Below are positions 10,216 to 19,608 of a stretch of 64,000 nt of DNA, one piece after another. The stretch is from the NCBI RefSeq assembly GCF_000092065.1, contig NC_009367.1, positions 248,001 to 312,000 of the forward strand. Reading direction: 5' to 3'. This DNA is from Ostreococcus lucimarinus CCE9901 (lineage: Eukaryota > Chlorophyta > Mamiellophyceae > Mamiellales > Bathycoccaceae). Position numbers and translations under genes: made by a program. Position 1 is the first letter of the stretch; every line of letters begins with the position of its first letter. Under the pieces are notes generated by a model. It made no database searches, was not told the DNA's origin, and saw nothing but the letters and a program-made list of their open reading frames with translations.

Positions 10216-10278
10216 AGACACCGTAGACGTAGACTAGCGTAGATTAAGTAGTTTAGTTACAGCCGCGTTAGACTAAAT

Positions 10279-12156
10279 CTAGAACTCAGCGCTACCCGGG
10301 TAACGGGGGAAAGGAATGGCGTCACGAATGTTCTCCACACCTGTGACGTACTGAACGAGGCGTTCAAAACCGAGGCCGAAACCGGCGTGCGGCTGCGAAC
10401 CGTATCGTCTCAAATCTAAGTACCACCAGTACGACTCCTTTTCCAAACCAACCTCTTCGATTCGGCGCTCCAAGACATCAAGGCGTTCTTCTCTTTGGCT
10501 ACCACCCATCAACTCACCAACGCGGGGCACCAAGACGTCCATTGCGGCGACGGTTTTGTTGTCGTCGTTGAGACGCATGTAGAACGCCTTGATATCTTTC
10601 GGATAATCGCGCACGATCACGGGGCGATCTTTGAAGACTTCTTCTGAGATGTACCGCTCGTGCTCGCTCTGAAGATCCGATCCCCATTCGATTGGGAACT
10701 CAAACTTCTTCTTCGCGTTCAACACGTGCTCGACGGCTTCGGTGTACGTGATGCGCGCAAACTCTTGCGACGCGACGTTTCGAAGTCGCTCTCTCAGGTT
10801 GTCTTTGGAGATGTTCTTCTCGAAGAATTCAAGATCTTCGTCGCAGTGCTCGAGGACGTGGTTCAGGCAATACTTCAAGTACGCTTCTGCGCAATCCATG
10901 TCGTCGTTCAAATCCGCGAACGCGAGTTCGGGCTCTACCATCCAAAACTCAGCCAGGTGGCGCGACGTGTTGCTATTCTCCGCGCGGAACGTCGGACCGA
11001 AGGTGTAGATGTCGTTGACCGCGCAAGCCATGATTTCACCGTTCAATTGCCCAGACACGGTCAAATAAGACGGTTTGCCGAAGAAGTCTTGAGAATAGTC
11101 GATGGAACCATCCTTATTCTTCGGCAAGTCGGACGACGGGCGATTGTTCTTCAGCGCCTCGACGCTCGCCTTGAGATCTAAAAGCTTCGCCACGGCCTCA
11201 TCAACTTGCTCTTTCGTCGCGTCTCCCGCTTTCTTCGCCTCCTTCAGGGCCTTCACCGCGTCACCCTGTGCCTTCACCATGGCTTCTTGCTCGTCCACGA
11301 CCGAGGCCGGCGTCGTCCACTCGCCGGCGCCGAAGCCGTTCAACAGCGTCGTCACTTGAAACTGTTCCCCAGCGCCTTCGCAATCCGACGCGGTGATGAT
11401 CGGCGTGTTGGCGTATAAAAACCCATGCTCTTGAAAGAACGTGTGCGTCGCGTACGCCAACTGATTGCGCACGCGAGCCACGGCGCCGATGGTGTTTGTG
11501 CGAGGTCGCAAGTGCGCGATGCTTCGAAGATATTCCAGCGTGTGTCGCTTCTTTTGCAGCGGATACGTCTCCGGATCCGCCGTTCCGATGACATCAATCT
11601 CCTCCACCGCCAATTCCGCCGCTTGCTTCCCTCCCGGACTCGCCACGAGTTTCCCCTTCACCCTGAGCGCCGCCCCCGTGGAGACGCCGCCCGCGTCGAG
11701 CGCGTCCCACGCCGCGCTTCCCTCGTTCACCACCGCTTGCATCCCCGAGATCGCGCTCCCATCGTTCAGGTCGATGAACGCCATTCCCTTCTGCGTCCGC
11801 ACCGATCGCGCCCACCCTCGCAGTTCCAACGCCTCGCCCACGCGCGACGCCCCCCCGTCGTTTCCCTTCACGCGCGCGATGCGCTCGGGTCGTCCGTACG
11901 TCGCCCGCGTCGCCACCGCGCGCGCGCTCCGCGCGTGTTTGATCGCTCCCGGCGTCGCTCTCGCCCGCATCGCGAGCGCACCGAGTCGCGCGCCGAGTCG
12001 CGCGCCGCGCACCGCGTCCACGGACGCGCGCGACATCATCGCGCCGTCGCCCGCGGGGACGTCCAGTGACGTCGCGCGCCCGTAATTCGTCGTCGGCAAA
12101 GGCGCGGTCGGTCGCCGAGACCATAAAATCGCGTTCGACGGCCACTTGCGAACCAT
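10279..12156 (-). CDS. Asparaginyl-tRNA synthetase with WHEP-type insertion
   Basis: Class IIb synthetase charging tRNA-Asn. The 625-aa frame has an OB-fold anticodon-binding domain (about 110-200) and class II motifs: RNQLAYATHTFFQEHGFLY (motif 1 area), FRAENSNTSRHLAEFWMVEPE (motif 2) and GFGLGFERLVQYVTG (motif 3). An insertion in the catalytic half (about 290-345, QGDAVKALKEAKKAGD and EAVAKLLDLKASVEAL) looks like a WHEP helix-turn-helix, as in plant cytosolic AsnRS. Two starts are possible: ATG 12156, or the second Met cluster about 40 residues on, which begins a typical organellar presequence. One gene serving two compartments is possible but inferred. Confidence 0.95.
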   Translation of the reverse strand: MVRKWPSNAILWSRRPTAPLPTTNYGRATSLDVPAGDGAMMSRASVDAVRGARLGARLGALAMRARATPGAIKHARSARAVATRATYGRPERIARVKGNDGGASRVGEALELRGWARSVRTQKGMAFIDLNDGSAISGMQAVVNEGSAAWDALDAGGVSTGAALRVKGKLVASPGGKQAAELAVEEIDVIGTADPETYPLQKKRHTLEYLRSIAHLRPRTNTIGAVARVRNQLAYATHTFFQEHGFLYANTPIITASDCEGAGEQFQVTTLLNGFGAGEWTTPASVVDEQEAMVKAQGDAVKALKEAKKAGDATKEQVDEAVAKLLDLKASVEALKNNRPSSDLPKNKDGSIDYSQDFFGKPSYLTVSGQLNGEIMACAVNDIYTFGPTFRAENSNTSRHLAEFWMVEPELAFADLNDDMDCAEAYLKYCLNHVLEHCDEDLEFFEKNISKDNLRERLRNVASQEFARITYTEAVEHVLNAKKKFEFPIEWGSDLQSEHERYISEEVFKDRPVIVRDYPKDIKAFYMRLNDDNKTVAAMDVLVPRVGELMGGSQREERLDVLERRIEEVGLEKESYWWYLDLRRYGSQPHAGFGLGFERLVQYVTGVENIRDAIPFPRYPGSAEF

Positions 12157-12273
12157 TGAGTTGATCGTTTTTTTCTCGTGTGGACGACTTTTTCGCTCGA
12201 CGCGCGTCGTCCGTCGGGCGTCGCGGTCGACGCGCGCGACGGGACGGGAGACGGCGTCGGGGGCGTGACGCGC

Positions 12274-13398
12274 ATGCGGGACGAGATCGCGCTCGTCGAG
12301 CGCGCGCGCGTGGTCGTGGCGGACGACGGCGCGCGCGCGCGGCGAGACGCGGTCGCGCGGGCGACGACGCGACGGTTGATTTTGACGTTCGAGACGACGG
12401 CGACGGCGGCGGCGGCGGGGAGCGCGGCCGAGGGTGGGACGGTGATCGAGTACGACGACGTGGCGGCGTGCGAACGAGCGCAGGAGTCGCGGTCGACGCT
12501 GGGTGGGTTGTTCAGGAGGCGCGAGCGCGGGGTGGCGCTGGTTTTGACGAGCGGGAGACGGGTGACGATCGGCGCGCGAGGGGCGAGCGCGGAGGAGGTG
12601 TGCGGGAAAATCGAGAACGCGATCGTAAAGTATAAGAGACAGAAAGCGACGGCGGCGGTGGAGACGACGCGGGAGGATGCGAGGCGGCGGGCGAGCGGCG
12701 CGTCGGCGGCGACGGCGGGCGTCGGCGGCGCGGTGAATCGACAGCTCGAACGCGCGGAGGCGACGAATAAGACGATGGACGAGGCGTTTACCGATCTCAG
12801 AGCGCTCATGGCGAAGGCTGGAGAGATGGTGACGCTCGCCGAGCGGCTCGCGGAGTCGATGGACGGGAAAGGGGAAAGTTCAGAGCTTCAGCGTCTCGTG
12901 CTCAGTCTCGGGATTACGAGTCCGGTGACGCGCGCGAACGCGGGGGCAGAGTTTCATCGAGAATTAGGTAAACAATTAGCGGATTGGATAACGCCCGTGG
13001 TGCAAAAATCGAACGGCATCATTACCGTCACCGATGCGTTCTGTTTGTTCAATCGCGCGCGAGGCACGGAGTTAGTTTCCCCGCAAGACATGCTTCGCGC
13101 GAGCGAATCGTGGGAGTCGCTCGGGGTCGATTTGCACTTGCGTAAATTTGAAAGCGGAGTGATGGTGATTCATACCGTAGAACGCACAGACGAGGAAGCG
13201 TGCGCGCGATTGCTCGCGCGATTGCCGTCTTACGAGCATTCAATCGATTCGTACGAGGCGGCGCAAATATTAGCGACGACGCCCGAAATAGCGCTCGAGT
13301 ACCTCTACATGGCAGAAAGCCGAGGCGTTTTGTGTCGAGACGACGGACCTGCGCAGATGAGATTTTATGCAAACATGTTCGAGGCTAGATTGACGTAG
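12274..13398 (+). CDS. VPS36: ESCRT-II subunit VPS36
   Basis: Endosomal sorting complex subunit acting in multivesicular body formation. With the first ATG at 12274 the product is 374 aa; the frame is open from a GTG at 12178. The N-terminal third looks like a GLUE/PH-type phosphoinositide-ubiquitin-binding domain (LILTFET, IEYDDVAACE, GVALVLTSGRRVTIG). A linker of about 50 residues leads to the conserved EAP30/Vps36 winged-helix region (LRALMAKAGEMVTLAERLA, LGITSPVTRANAGAEFHREL, GIITVTDAFCLFNRARGTEL and LYMAESRGVLCRD at the end). The intergenic space to the AsnRS start is short. The exact N-terminus is unsure. Confidence 0.9.
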   Translation: MRDEIALVERARVVVADDGARARRDAVARATTRRLILTFETTATAAAAGSAAEGGTVIEYDDVAACERAQESRSTLGGLFRRRERGVALVLTSGRRVTIGARGASAEEVCGKIENAIVKYKRQKATAAVETTREDARRRASGASAATAGVGGAVNRQLERAEATNKTMDEAFTDLRALMAKAGEMVTLAERLAESMDGKGESSELQRLVLSLGITSPVTRANAGAEFHRELGKQLADWITPVVQKSNGIITVTDAFCLFNRARGTELVSPQDMLRASESWESLGVDLHLRKFESGVMVIHTVERTDEEACARLLARLPSYEHSIDSYEAAQILATTPEIALEYLYMAESRGVLCRDDGPAQMRFYANMFEARLT

Positions 13399-13469
13399 AT
13401 TTTTATTGAACAACTCACAAATTAGCCACGGGTGATTGATGATGCTACACAATTTTCAAGCGCGCGCGC

Positions 13470-13898
13470 TTAAATGTCATTAATGTCGTCGAAATCGAAG
13501 AAGTCATCGTTCTCGTCGCGCTCTTCTTCGAACGTATCCGTATCGTTCACGCGGAAAGTGTCCGGGAGTTCCCCGTACGCCTTCAACGAGCGCGCCTCGT
13601 CGGCCAAGTACTTCAAGATGACGTCCGCCTTTTCGTCTTGAAAGTCCCGCAAGCCCAACAGGATGATGTCCCCGGTGTTCACCCAAACCTTTTTCCGCAT
13701 TTTACCGCGAATGTGACACAAACGCTTCACCCCATCGATGCACTGCGCCTCTAAGCGCCCGTTCCCGAGCATGCGCAACACTTGCGCGTACTCTTGACCG
13801 TCCTCTTTGAAGATGAGTTCGCGCTTCTCGTCTTCGCCGCCCCCTTTCCCGCGACGACGGTTCTTCCCTCCCTTTCCCTTGGAGTTACTCTTCGGCAT
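13470..13898 (-). CDS. EIF1A: Translation initiation factor eIF1A
   Basis: A 142-aa protein, the usual eIF1A size. A basic Gly/Lys/Arg tail (residues 1-25, [14 protein letters not shown]) precedes the S1-like OB fold (about 30-95, [53 protein letters not shown]). An acidic tail ends in [12 protein letters not shown]. It binds the 40S A site and helps scanning and start-codon choice. Intronless; ATG at 13898. A converging neighbour, VPS36, ends 71 bp away. Confidence 0.98.
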   Translation of the reverse strand: MPKSNSKGKGGKNRRRGKGGGEDEKRELIFKEDGQEYAQVLRMLGNGRLEAQCIDGVKRLCHIRGKMRKKVWVNTGDIILLGLRDFQDEKADVILKYLADEARSLKAYGELPDTFRVNDTDTFEEERDENDDFFDFDDINDI

Positions 13899-14337
13899 CG
13901 TGCGTTTACGACGCTCGCGTGTCTAAAACTTTACGCAGTCCCTCGATCGAGGACGAGTCGCGGATGAATGCGATTTCGGCGTCGTTCAAACTGAAGACCC
14001 TAGAACTTTCTTCGCGCGTCCGTCGCGCGCGTCCGTGCGCGCGAGGCGTGCGGTGAATCGATCGAACGCGCGTGCGTGACGTTTACGTGCGTGGAGCGCG
14101 CGCAAAGATCGGCCGAGTCCGGGTCGTCGACGGCGGGGCGTCGAAAAGAGACGGATGGGCGCGGGCCGAGCTCGACGTCGTTCGAGCGAACGCGCGGCGA
14201 AATCGAACCCGACCCCGTGGGCCAGGGTTGATGCGAGCGTTCGTGACTCAAGGAGTGGGGACTCGATCGGCGCGCGCGCGCGCGTCGAGAGGAAGTCGGT
14301 CGCTCGGGCGCTCTACAATCGGCGACGACGCTATGAA
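13899..14337. other. Gap between eIF1A and the NEF1-like gene
   Basis: This 439-bp gap follows the stop of the NEF1-like gene and precedes the start of eIF1A; both are on the minus strand. It should contain the 3' end of the first and the promoter of the second. A B-box-like GGTTCGATTTC (minus strand near 14196-14206) has no matching T-arm or cloverleaf, so no tRNA is called. Nothing else was recognised. Confidence 0.5.
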
Positions 14338-17300
14338 CTATAAATACTTCAGCCCGACGATCTTCGCTCGACGCTGGAGGGTGTGCTGGGTGACGACGGC
14401 GATGAGACTGGTGAAGGCGAGCGCGCGCACGGAGGGAATTTTTGAAAGAAACGGCGCCACGACGGCGAGCGGGGCGGTCAAGATGAGCGTCATCCCGTCC
14501 GTGCGAACGCTCGTGGCGAGGTAGTGCACCAAATTGATGCTATTCACCGAAGCGAGGAGCAGACTCAACGCGTTGAGCGTCATCCACGGCAACTTGGAGG
14601 CGGTCGCGGCGAGAACGTGAACTCGGTTCGGGCCGGCGAGGATGGCGGCGACGGCGTCCCAGCACATCTTACCCACGATCATCGCGAGCGGTGGAGCGTA
14701 TCGTTGGCTGTCTTCCAGTATAGGAAATATCACCGAGTCTTGGTGAAGAAGAAGCAGAATGGGCGCGAGGACGAAGACCGAAAACGCGGAGCCATCGGCC
14801 AACTCATCGCTCAGCACCACGCACGCGAGAAAGGACGTGAGCGTGGCGATGTTCCCGATGATTGGCATCCAAGCGATCGCCTTTGCCTTGAGTTCTCTGT
14901 GCTCGTTTCTGCTCGCGACACCGCGGAAATATTCCGGACGACTGCGACCAGTGGCGGGAAGGAACGGTGAAGTACCGCCTTGACGTCGTCGATGTTGCAC
15001 GCTCTCCAGGCTCGTTTTGATTCTCAACTTCAGAGCAAACGCGATTTGCAGCGAAGTCCCGGCGAAAACGCCGACGACACCGAATTTTCCTTCCATTCTC
15101 GCCTGATGGTCGTCCACAGTCTCGTCTGAGCCACCCATTTGTGTGACGTACGCCAAGCCGAGAACGGAGACGAACGATAAATACACGTAAGGCAACCAGC
15201 GCGAAGACTTCGGCGAAGGGCTGTACGTGAAAGACAAGAACACTCCCACCAGCGCACACGCGACAAATAGTAGTGCCGTCAGCGCCACTTGCTGGACGAA
15301 GAATTCCAGCGCCATATATAAACCAACGCTCCCACCGCACACGGCGCTTAAGGCGATTCGAATCGTTGACGTTGATTTTGTCTGTTGTCGTGGAGACGAG
15401 ACGGCGAATATCGCGGTGAGCGCGGCTAACATCAGCAACCAGCTCGGCCATCCATGATGCGCGTTCTCGCGCACGCCGTACATTCTCGCTTCGTCTTCTT
15501 CAGAGTCGGGAACGTGTTCGGCGTCATACCACATGCCCACCTCGCCCTTCCAAGGCATCGGCGGTCGGAAGGTGATGAGAAAGACGCCACAGAAACTCAA
15601 GAGCATCATCAATCGTTTGCTAAACATGTCATCACCGTAACTTTGTCGCGTTACCACGGACGCCAAGCTCGCCCCCGTGATCAGGAGGAGTCCACCGAAG
15701 AGCGTCGCGTCCGTCGGTCGGTGACCCGAGAGTTCAAATATAACGTCAAACATCGCAAACCGAGCGAATACCAAAGAGAACACCAAAGCGACGCAATAAC
15801 CAACGCTCGCGCCCGGAGATAATTGAGTCATTCGCCGTGACATCGCGTGCGGAGCGGTGATGGCGAGCACGACCACCAAGACGCTGAACATTTCCTTCAA
15901 ACCGCGAACAAAGAGCATGGAGAGCTTTGCGCCGCACACGCTCTGCATCACCCAGCCAAATTCGCGACTGATTCTCCCGCTGATGACGAGGCCTCGACTC
16001 GCCAAGAAGCCGCTGATGGAAGTGACGATGACCAAATATGGTGGATAAATCAAAGAATCGTCGTCATGCGTCGCTTGACTCAGGATTTGTTCAATCGTTG
16101 CGAGCGCCGAGACGTAACAGACGACGAGGACGCCAACCGTCGGCGCGCGCGCGCTTTTCGTATTCAACACCGCTGGCAAAGCCAAAGCCGCCACGGCGAG
16201 GAGTAATATGGCGACACACAATTGTTTGACGTCGAAAGCTCCCACGCGCACATCGAGTGACCAGAAATTCTTCGAAAGAAACCACGAAAAGCATCCGACG
16301 CAACTCGCGGCAAACACGCCGTAATCCTTCGGCTCTCGGTCCTCGTAATAATATTTGACGAATGACGATGATCCGGCGATGGGGATCGGAATCATCCACA
16401 GAGGTGCACCCAAAGCACAAATTGCGGTCGACGTAGACAGAGCCAACGTCGCCTTCACCGCACCCGTCGGGACGCCGTCGCCGACGGCGTTTGCGTAGCA
16501 CGCGGCGAAAACTGCCAGCGCGCTGTGGACGGAAACCGTCACCATGATGTAATTCAAAGGAGCCATGATTTCGATGTACTCGGCAAATTCACTAAATATT
16601 ATTCCACCTTCAACGCTCACCGCAAATCCAGTGAGTGCGAAGAGGAGCACGGCGGTTTCCATCCTTTTCGACGCCACGTCGACGCCGCGCGCGCGCCACC
16701 ACAACGACTTCTCCGTGCCGGCGGCTATTAAATACAACACCGGGACCGTCACCAACGCCCCACACGCGAAGACGTGATCGAGGGACTTGAACAGTGTGTC
16801 GAGGTTCGTCCATAAATACAACGCGACGGGTAAGCCGAGCGTGGCCACGGTGGCGTACTCGGCGTCGCTCTCGGTCAACGCCGAGCGCTTGTCCGACGGA
16901 GGCCCGTTCGTCTTCGTCACCGCCGCGCACGCGCTCGCGCACGGAAACAAAAACATCCGATGCGTGATCAACGACACGACCGAGCCGTAAAACGCCGCTC
17001 TCTCAGCTCCCGCGCTCGCGCTCGCGAACGCCCACGTCAGAATCGTCGTCGTCGTCGGCGGACACAGCGCGAAAATCAAACGCTCGCACGTCGCCGCCGC
17101 GCCCGCGTGCGACTCGTGTATCCACCGAAATTGCAGCGTGCACCACGAGCAAAATAAAAACAAATTCACCCCATTCACCGCGAGCAGCGCGCACGACGTC
17201 CCGACCGTCGCGCTCGTCCGCCAGCTCCCTCTCGTCAGCAGCGTCCCGAGCGCCGCCGTCGCCGTCGTCCAAATCGCGCCCAGCGCCCCCTCTCCGTTCC

Positions 17301-17508
17301 CCATCGCGTCCATCCCGCGCGCCGCGCTCGCCCCGATCGCGACCACGGTCACCATCGTCTCCCCCCCGCTGCCGAGCGTGACGCACAGCGCCGGCGCGAG
17401 CGCCGTCAGCGCGCGCGTCGAGTGTCCCCAACGACATCCCGCGCGTCGTCGCGTCGCCTCCTCGCGCGCCCCCGTCGCGCGCTCGCGCCCGCGTCCGCGC
17501 GCGCGCAT
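14338..17508 (-). CDS. NEF1-like (No Exine Formation 1) polytopic membrane protein
   Basis: A 1,056-aa protein from the first ATG (17508); the frame is open to a GTG at 17766. About 20 or more hydrophobic segments are spread over the length. Regions resembling plant NEF1 as I remember it are YPPYLVIVTS, AKLSMLFV, the GHRPTDATLFGGLLLITG block, FRPPMPWKG, RMYGVRENAHHGWPSWLLML, and a C-terminal region with the repeated-residue run ILLLLHQDS. Plant NEF1 is a plastid membrane protein needed for pollen exine and lipid composition. An alga makes no exine, so the ancestral role is probably different. The N-terminus is Arg-rich and could be a plastid transit peptide. Intronless. The family call is moderate. 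Confidence 0.7.
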   Translation of the reverse strand: MRARGRGRERATGAREEATRRRAGCRWGHSTRALTALAPALCVTLGSGGETMVTVVAIGASAARGMDAMGNGEGALGAIWTTATAALGTLLTRGSWRTSATVGTSCALLAVNGVNLFLFCSWCTLQFRWIHESHAGAAATCERLIFALCPPTTTTILTWAFASASAGAERAAFYGSVVSLITHRMFLFPCASACAAVTKTNGPPSDKRSALTESDAEYATVATLGLPVALYLWTNLDTLFKSLDHVFACGALVTVPVLYLIAAGTEKSLWWRARGVDVASKRMETAVLLFALTGFAVSVEGGIIFSEFAEYIEIMAPLNYIMVTVSVHSALAVFAACYANAVGDGVPTGAVKATLALSTSTAICALGAPLWMIPIPIAGSSSFVKYYYEDREPKDYGVFAASCVGCFSWFLSKNFWSLDVRVGAFDVKQLCVAILLLAVAALALPAVLNTKSARAPTVGVLVVCYVSALATIEQILSQATHDDDSLIYPPYLVIVTSISGFLASRGLVISGRISREFGWVMQSVCGAKLSMLFVRGLKEMFSVLVVVLAITAPHAMSRRMTQLSPGASVGYCVALVFSLVFARFAMFDVIFELSGHRPTDATLFGGLLLITGASLASVVTRQSYGDDMFSKRLMMLLSFCGVFLITFRPPMPWKGEVGMWYDAEHVPDSEEDEARMYGVRENAHHGWPSWLLMLAALTAIFAVSSPRQQTKSTSTIRIALSAVCGGSVGLYMALEFFVQQVALTALLFVACALVGVFLSFTYSPSPKSSRWLPYVYLSFVSVLGLAYVTQMGGSDETVDDHQARMEGKFGVVGVFAGTSLQIAFALKLRIKTSLESVQHRRRQGGTSPFLPATGRSRPEYFRGVASRNEHRELKAKAIAWMPIIGNIATLTSFLACVVLSDELADGSAFSVFVLAPILLLLHQDSVIFPILEDSQRYAPPLAMIVGKMCWDAVAAILAGPNRVHVLAATASKLPWMTLNALSLLLASVNSINLVHYLATSVRTDGMTLILTAPLAVVAPFLSKIPSVRALAFTSLIAVVTQHTLQRRAKIVGLKYL

Positions 17509-17792
17509 CCCGGACGCGCGCGCGCGTCGTTTCCTCGCCCGATTCGCGCGCGTCGTCACCGCATCGCCGCCGCGCGTCGCTCGATGGCGTCGTTCGTCGT
17601 CCGTCCGACCGCCCGCGCGCCCGCGCCGCCCGCGCTCGCGCCTTCCGTTCGACGAGACCGTCCGATTGAGACCGTCCTCGCGCGCGCGCCCTCGCGCGCG
17701 CGCCCTCCGCGCGCGCGCCGCGCCGCGCGGACCCCGAACGCGCGCGGACGCGACGCGTCGCGACACAACGCGACGACGCGAAGCACGACGCG

Positions 17793-18221
17793 ATGGCGAC
17801 GCCGCGCGCGATGACGATGACGCGCTCGCGCGCGCTCGTCGCGACGCGCGTGACGACGCGAAGAGGGACGGCGACGACGCGACGCGCGCGCGCGACGCGC
17901 CCGAAGATCGAAAGCCTCGGTGGGTTCGGGCCGAACATCGACGCGAAGGAGATTCAACGACGCATGGCGGAGAAGCAGCGAAAGATCGACGAGAACAAGC
18001 GCAAGGCGCGGGGCGCGAAGGAGGCGTCGACCGCGTTCGGGGCGCGAAGGGAGTTTCAGAGGACGATCTCGAGCGCGAGACCGTCGCGCGCGGGACGGAC
18101 GATGCCGGGGGGCGGCGTCGCCGCGGGGACGACGTCGAGCAAGACGAAGACGACGAGCGGGAAGGGCGGGAAGGGCGGGAAGGAGGAGGCGCCGAAGAAG
18201 AAACTGTTCGGATTGTTTTGA
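17793..18221 (+). CDS. Small basic protein, probably plastid-targeted, unknown function
   Basis: A 142-aa protein from the ATG at 17793. Residues 1-36 are rich in Arg, Thr and Ala with no acidic residue, like an algal transit peptide. The middle has a charged helix (IDAKEIQRRMAEKQRKIDE, about 50-68). The end is Gly/Lys-rich, closing with PKKKLFGLF. No family was recognised. It stands head to head with the NEF1-like gene (starts 284 bp apart) and shares the strand of the SNARE gene. Coding is likely because a clear change to a less Arg-biased composition occurs after residue 36, but a chance frame cannot be excluded. Confidence 0.55.
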   Translation: MATPRAMTMTRSRALVATRVTTRRGTATTRRARATRPKIESLGGFGPNIDAKEIQRRMAEKQRKIDENKRKARGAKEASTAFGARREFQRTISSARPSRAGRTMPGGGVAAGTTSSKTKTTSGKGGKGGKEEAPKKKLFGLF

Positions 18222-18495
18222 GCGACGACGACGGGCGCGAGTTTGTAACGAACGAGTCATTCTAATCGCTCGCGAGTCGACGCGACGACGCGAATGCGCG
18301 CGCGCGTCGACGCCACAATTCGACGACGTCTCGACGCGACGTCTCGACGCGATCGCGCGATCGCGATCGGTCGACGGCGAGAACGCGACGACGGCGCGAT
18401 CGCCGACGCGCGATCGGGCGTGAGTCGTCGCGACGGGCGCGCGGGGCGACGACGACCGACAACACGTGGCGCGATCGACGGTCGACGACGACGCG

Positions 18496-19378
18496 ATGAG
18501 CGCGCAGGCGACGCGAGATCAGCTGCGGACGGCGTTCGCGGAGTTAGAGTGCGTCGCGCGATGCGATGGGATGGGATTCGAGCGACGCGAGCGACGCGAC
18601 GAGACGGAATACGCGCGAGGGACGGGACTGACGGAGCGAGCTCGCGACGCGTCGGCGCAGGGACGGATTCAAGCGTAAGGACGTTCTCGAGAGCCGCGAG
18701 ACGTCGGTGTCGAGCGGACACTTGAAAAAGTTGACCAATAAAATGGCGGAGAGTAAAAAGCTGATCAAGGAGTTTGAGAGACGGGCGCTGAGCGAAGGGG
18801 CCATGGACGCGAACGCGTTGGCGGCGGCGAAGAAGGAATACGTGTCGAGGTTGAACAAGTTTGTGCAGATGAAGAAGGAGGCGCAGATTGCGATCGCGGA
18901 GAAACAAGAAGAGAGGAAGAGCGAGGTTGGTAGTCAGGGCGGGGAAGCGAGCACGTCGGGAGGGGTGACGACGTCGACGACGGCTACGTCGACGGCGTTT
19001 ACGTTGCCGGCGTTCCGGCCAAAGCCAAAGGGGGAGATTGTAGAGGATGAGCAGTTGCAACTCATGGAGGCTGGGGATTTGATTGATCACGGTAGGAACG
19101 TCATGGACCAAACGGATAAGAGCATCATGCGAAGCGAAGCGGTGGTTGAGGAGACGATTCAAATAGGGACGCAAACCGCCGAGGCGTTGCGCGGGCAGAC
19201 AAAACAACTGGAGAAAATCGTAGATGATCTCGATGAAATCCACTTTTCGTTGAAAAAGTCGTTTGGCGTGCTGAAGGACATCACCCGTGGGTTAGCGACG
19301 GATAAGTGCATCATGCTCTTGCTCTTTTTGGTCGTCGTCGGCGTAGTTGTGGTCATCATTACGAGGTTCGTGAAGTAG
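18496..19378 (+). CDS. NPSN: Novel plant SNARE (NPSN-type Qb-SNARE)
   Basis: Two exons, 18496-18548 and 18661-19378, give 256 aa. The 112-bp intron has donor GA/GTGCGT, branch ACTGACGG (CTGAC 18628-18632) and acceptor GGCGCAG. Phase 2 joins to give LRTAFAELEDGFKRKD, a natural N-terminal helix. The product has an N-terminal helical region, a low-complexity Thr/Ser linker (about 85-110), a Qb SNARE helix (about 140-215, AGDLIDHGRNVMDQTD, GTQTAEALRGQTKQLEKI) and the NPSN signature LATDKCIM followed by a C-terminal anchor (about 233-252). It acts in membrane fusion at the plasma membrane or cell plate in plants. High confidence. Confidence 0.9.
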
Positions 19379-19485
19379 CGCGTATCTAAATAAAAGAAGT
19401 TTCGCATCTTAAACATCGCGCGTCTACTTCATCGTCATCAGTTTAATTGCTGAAATTAAAAATTGGATATTCTTTCGCTCGGTAG

Positions 19486-19507
19486 CGTCGTCGTCGTCGT
19501 CGTCGTC
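19486..19507. repeat. (CGT)n microsatellite
   Basis: About seven copies of CGT in the 3' gap between the converging SNARE and WD40 genes. Confidence 0.75.
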
Positions 19508-19608
19508 ATCTCGCAATCATCCCAGACCGCGGTTGTCATCCTTCGTCGTCGCCAGCGTCGTTTTTCCGAGCTCCATCGTTGTACAGTACAGTATGCTAGA
19601 ACATTCGT

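Noticed and set aside
14190-14215. Possible tRNA B-box on the minus strand
   Set aside because: No T-stem pairing, no anticodon arm or acceptor stem could be drawn around it.
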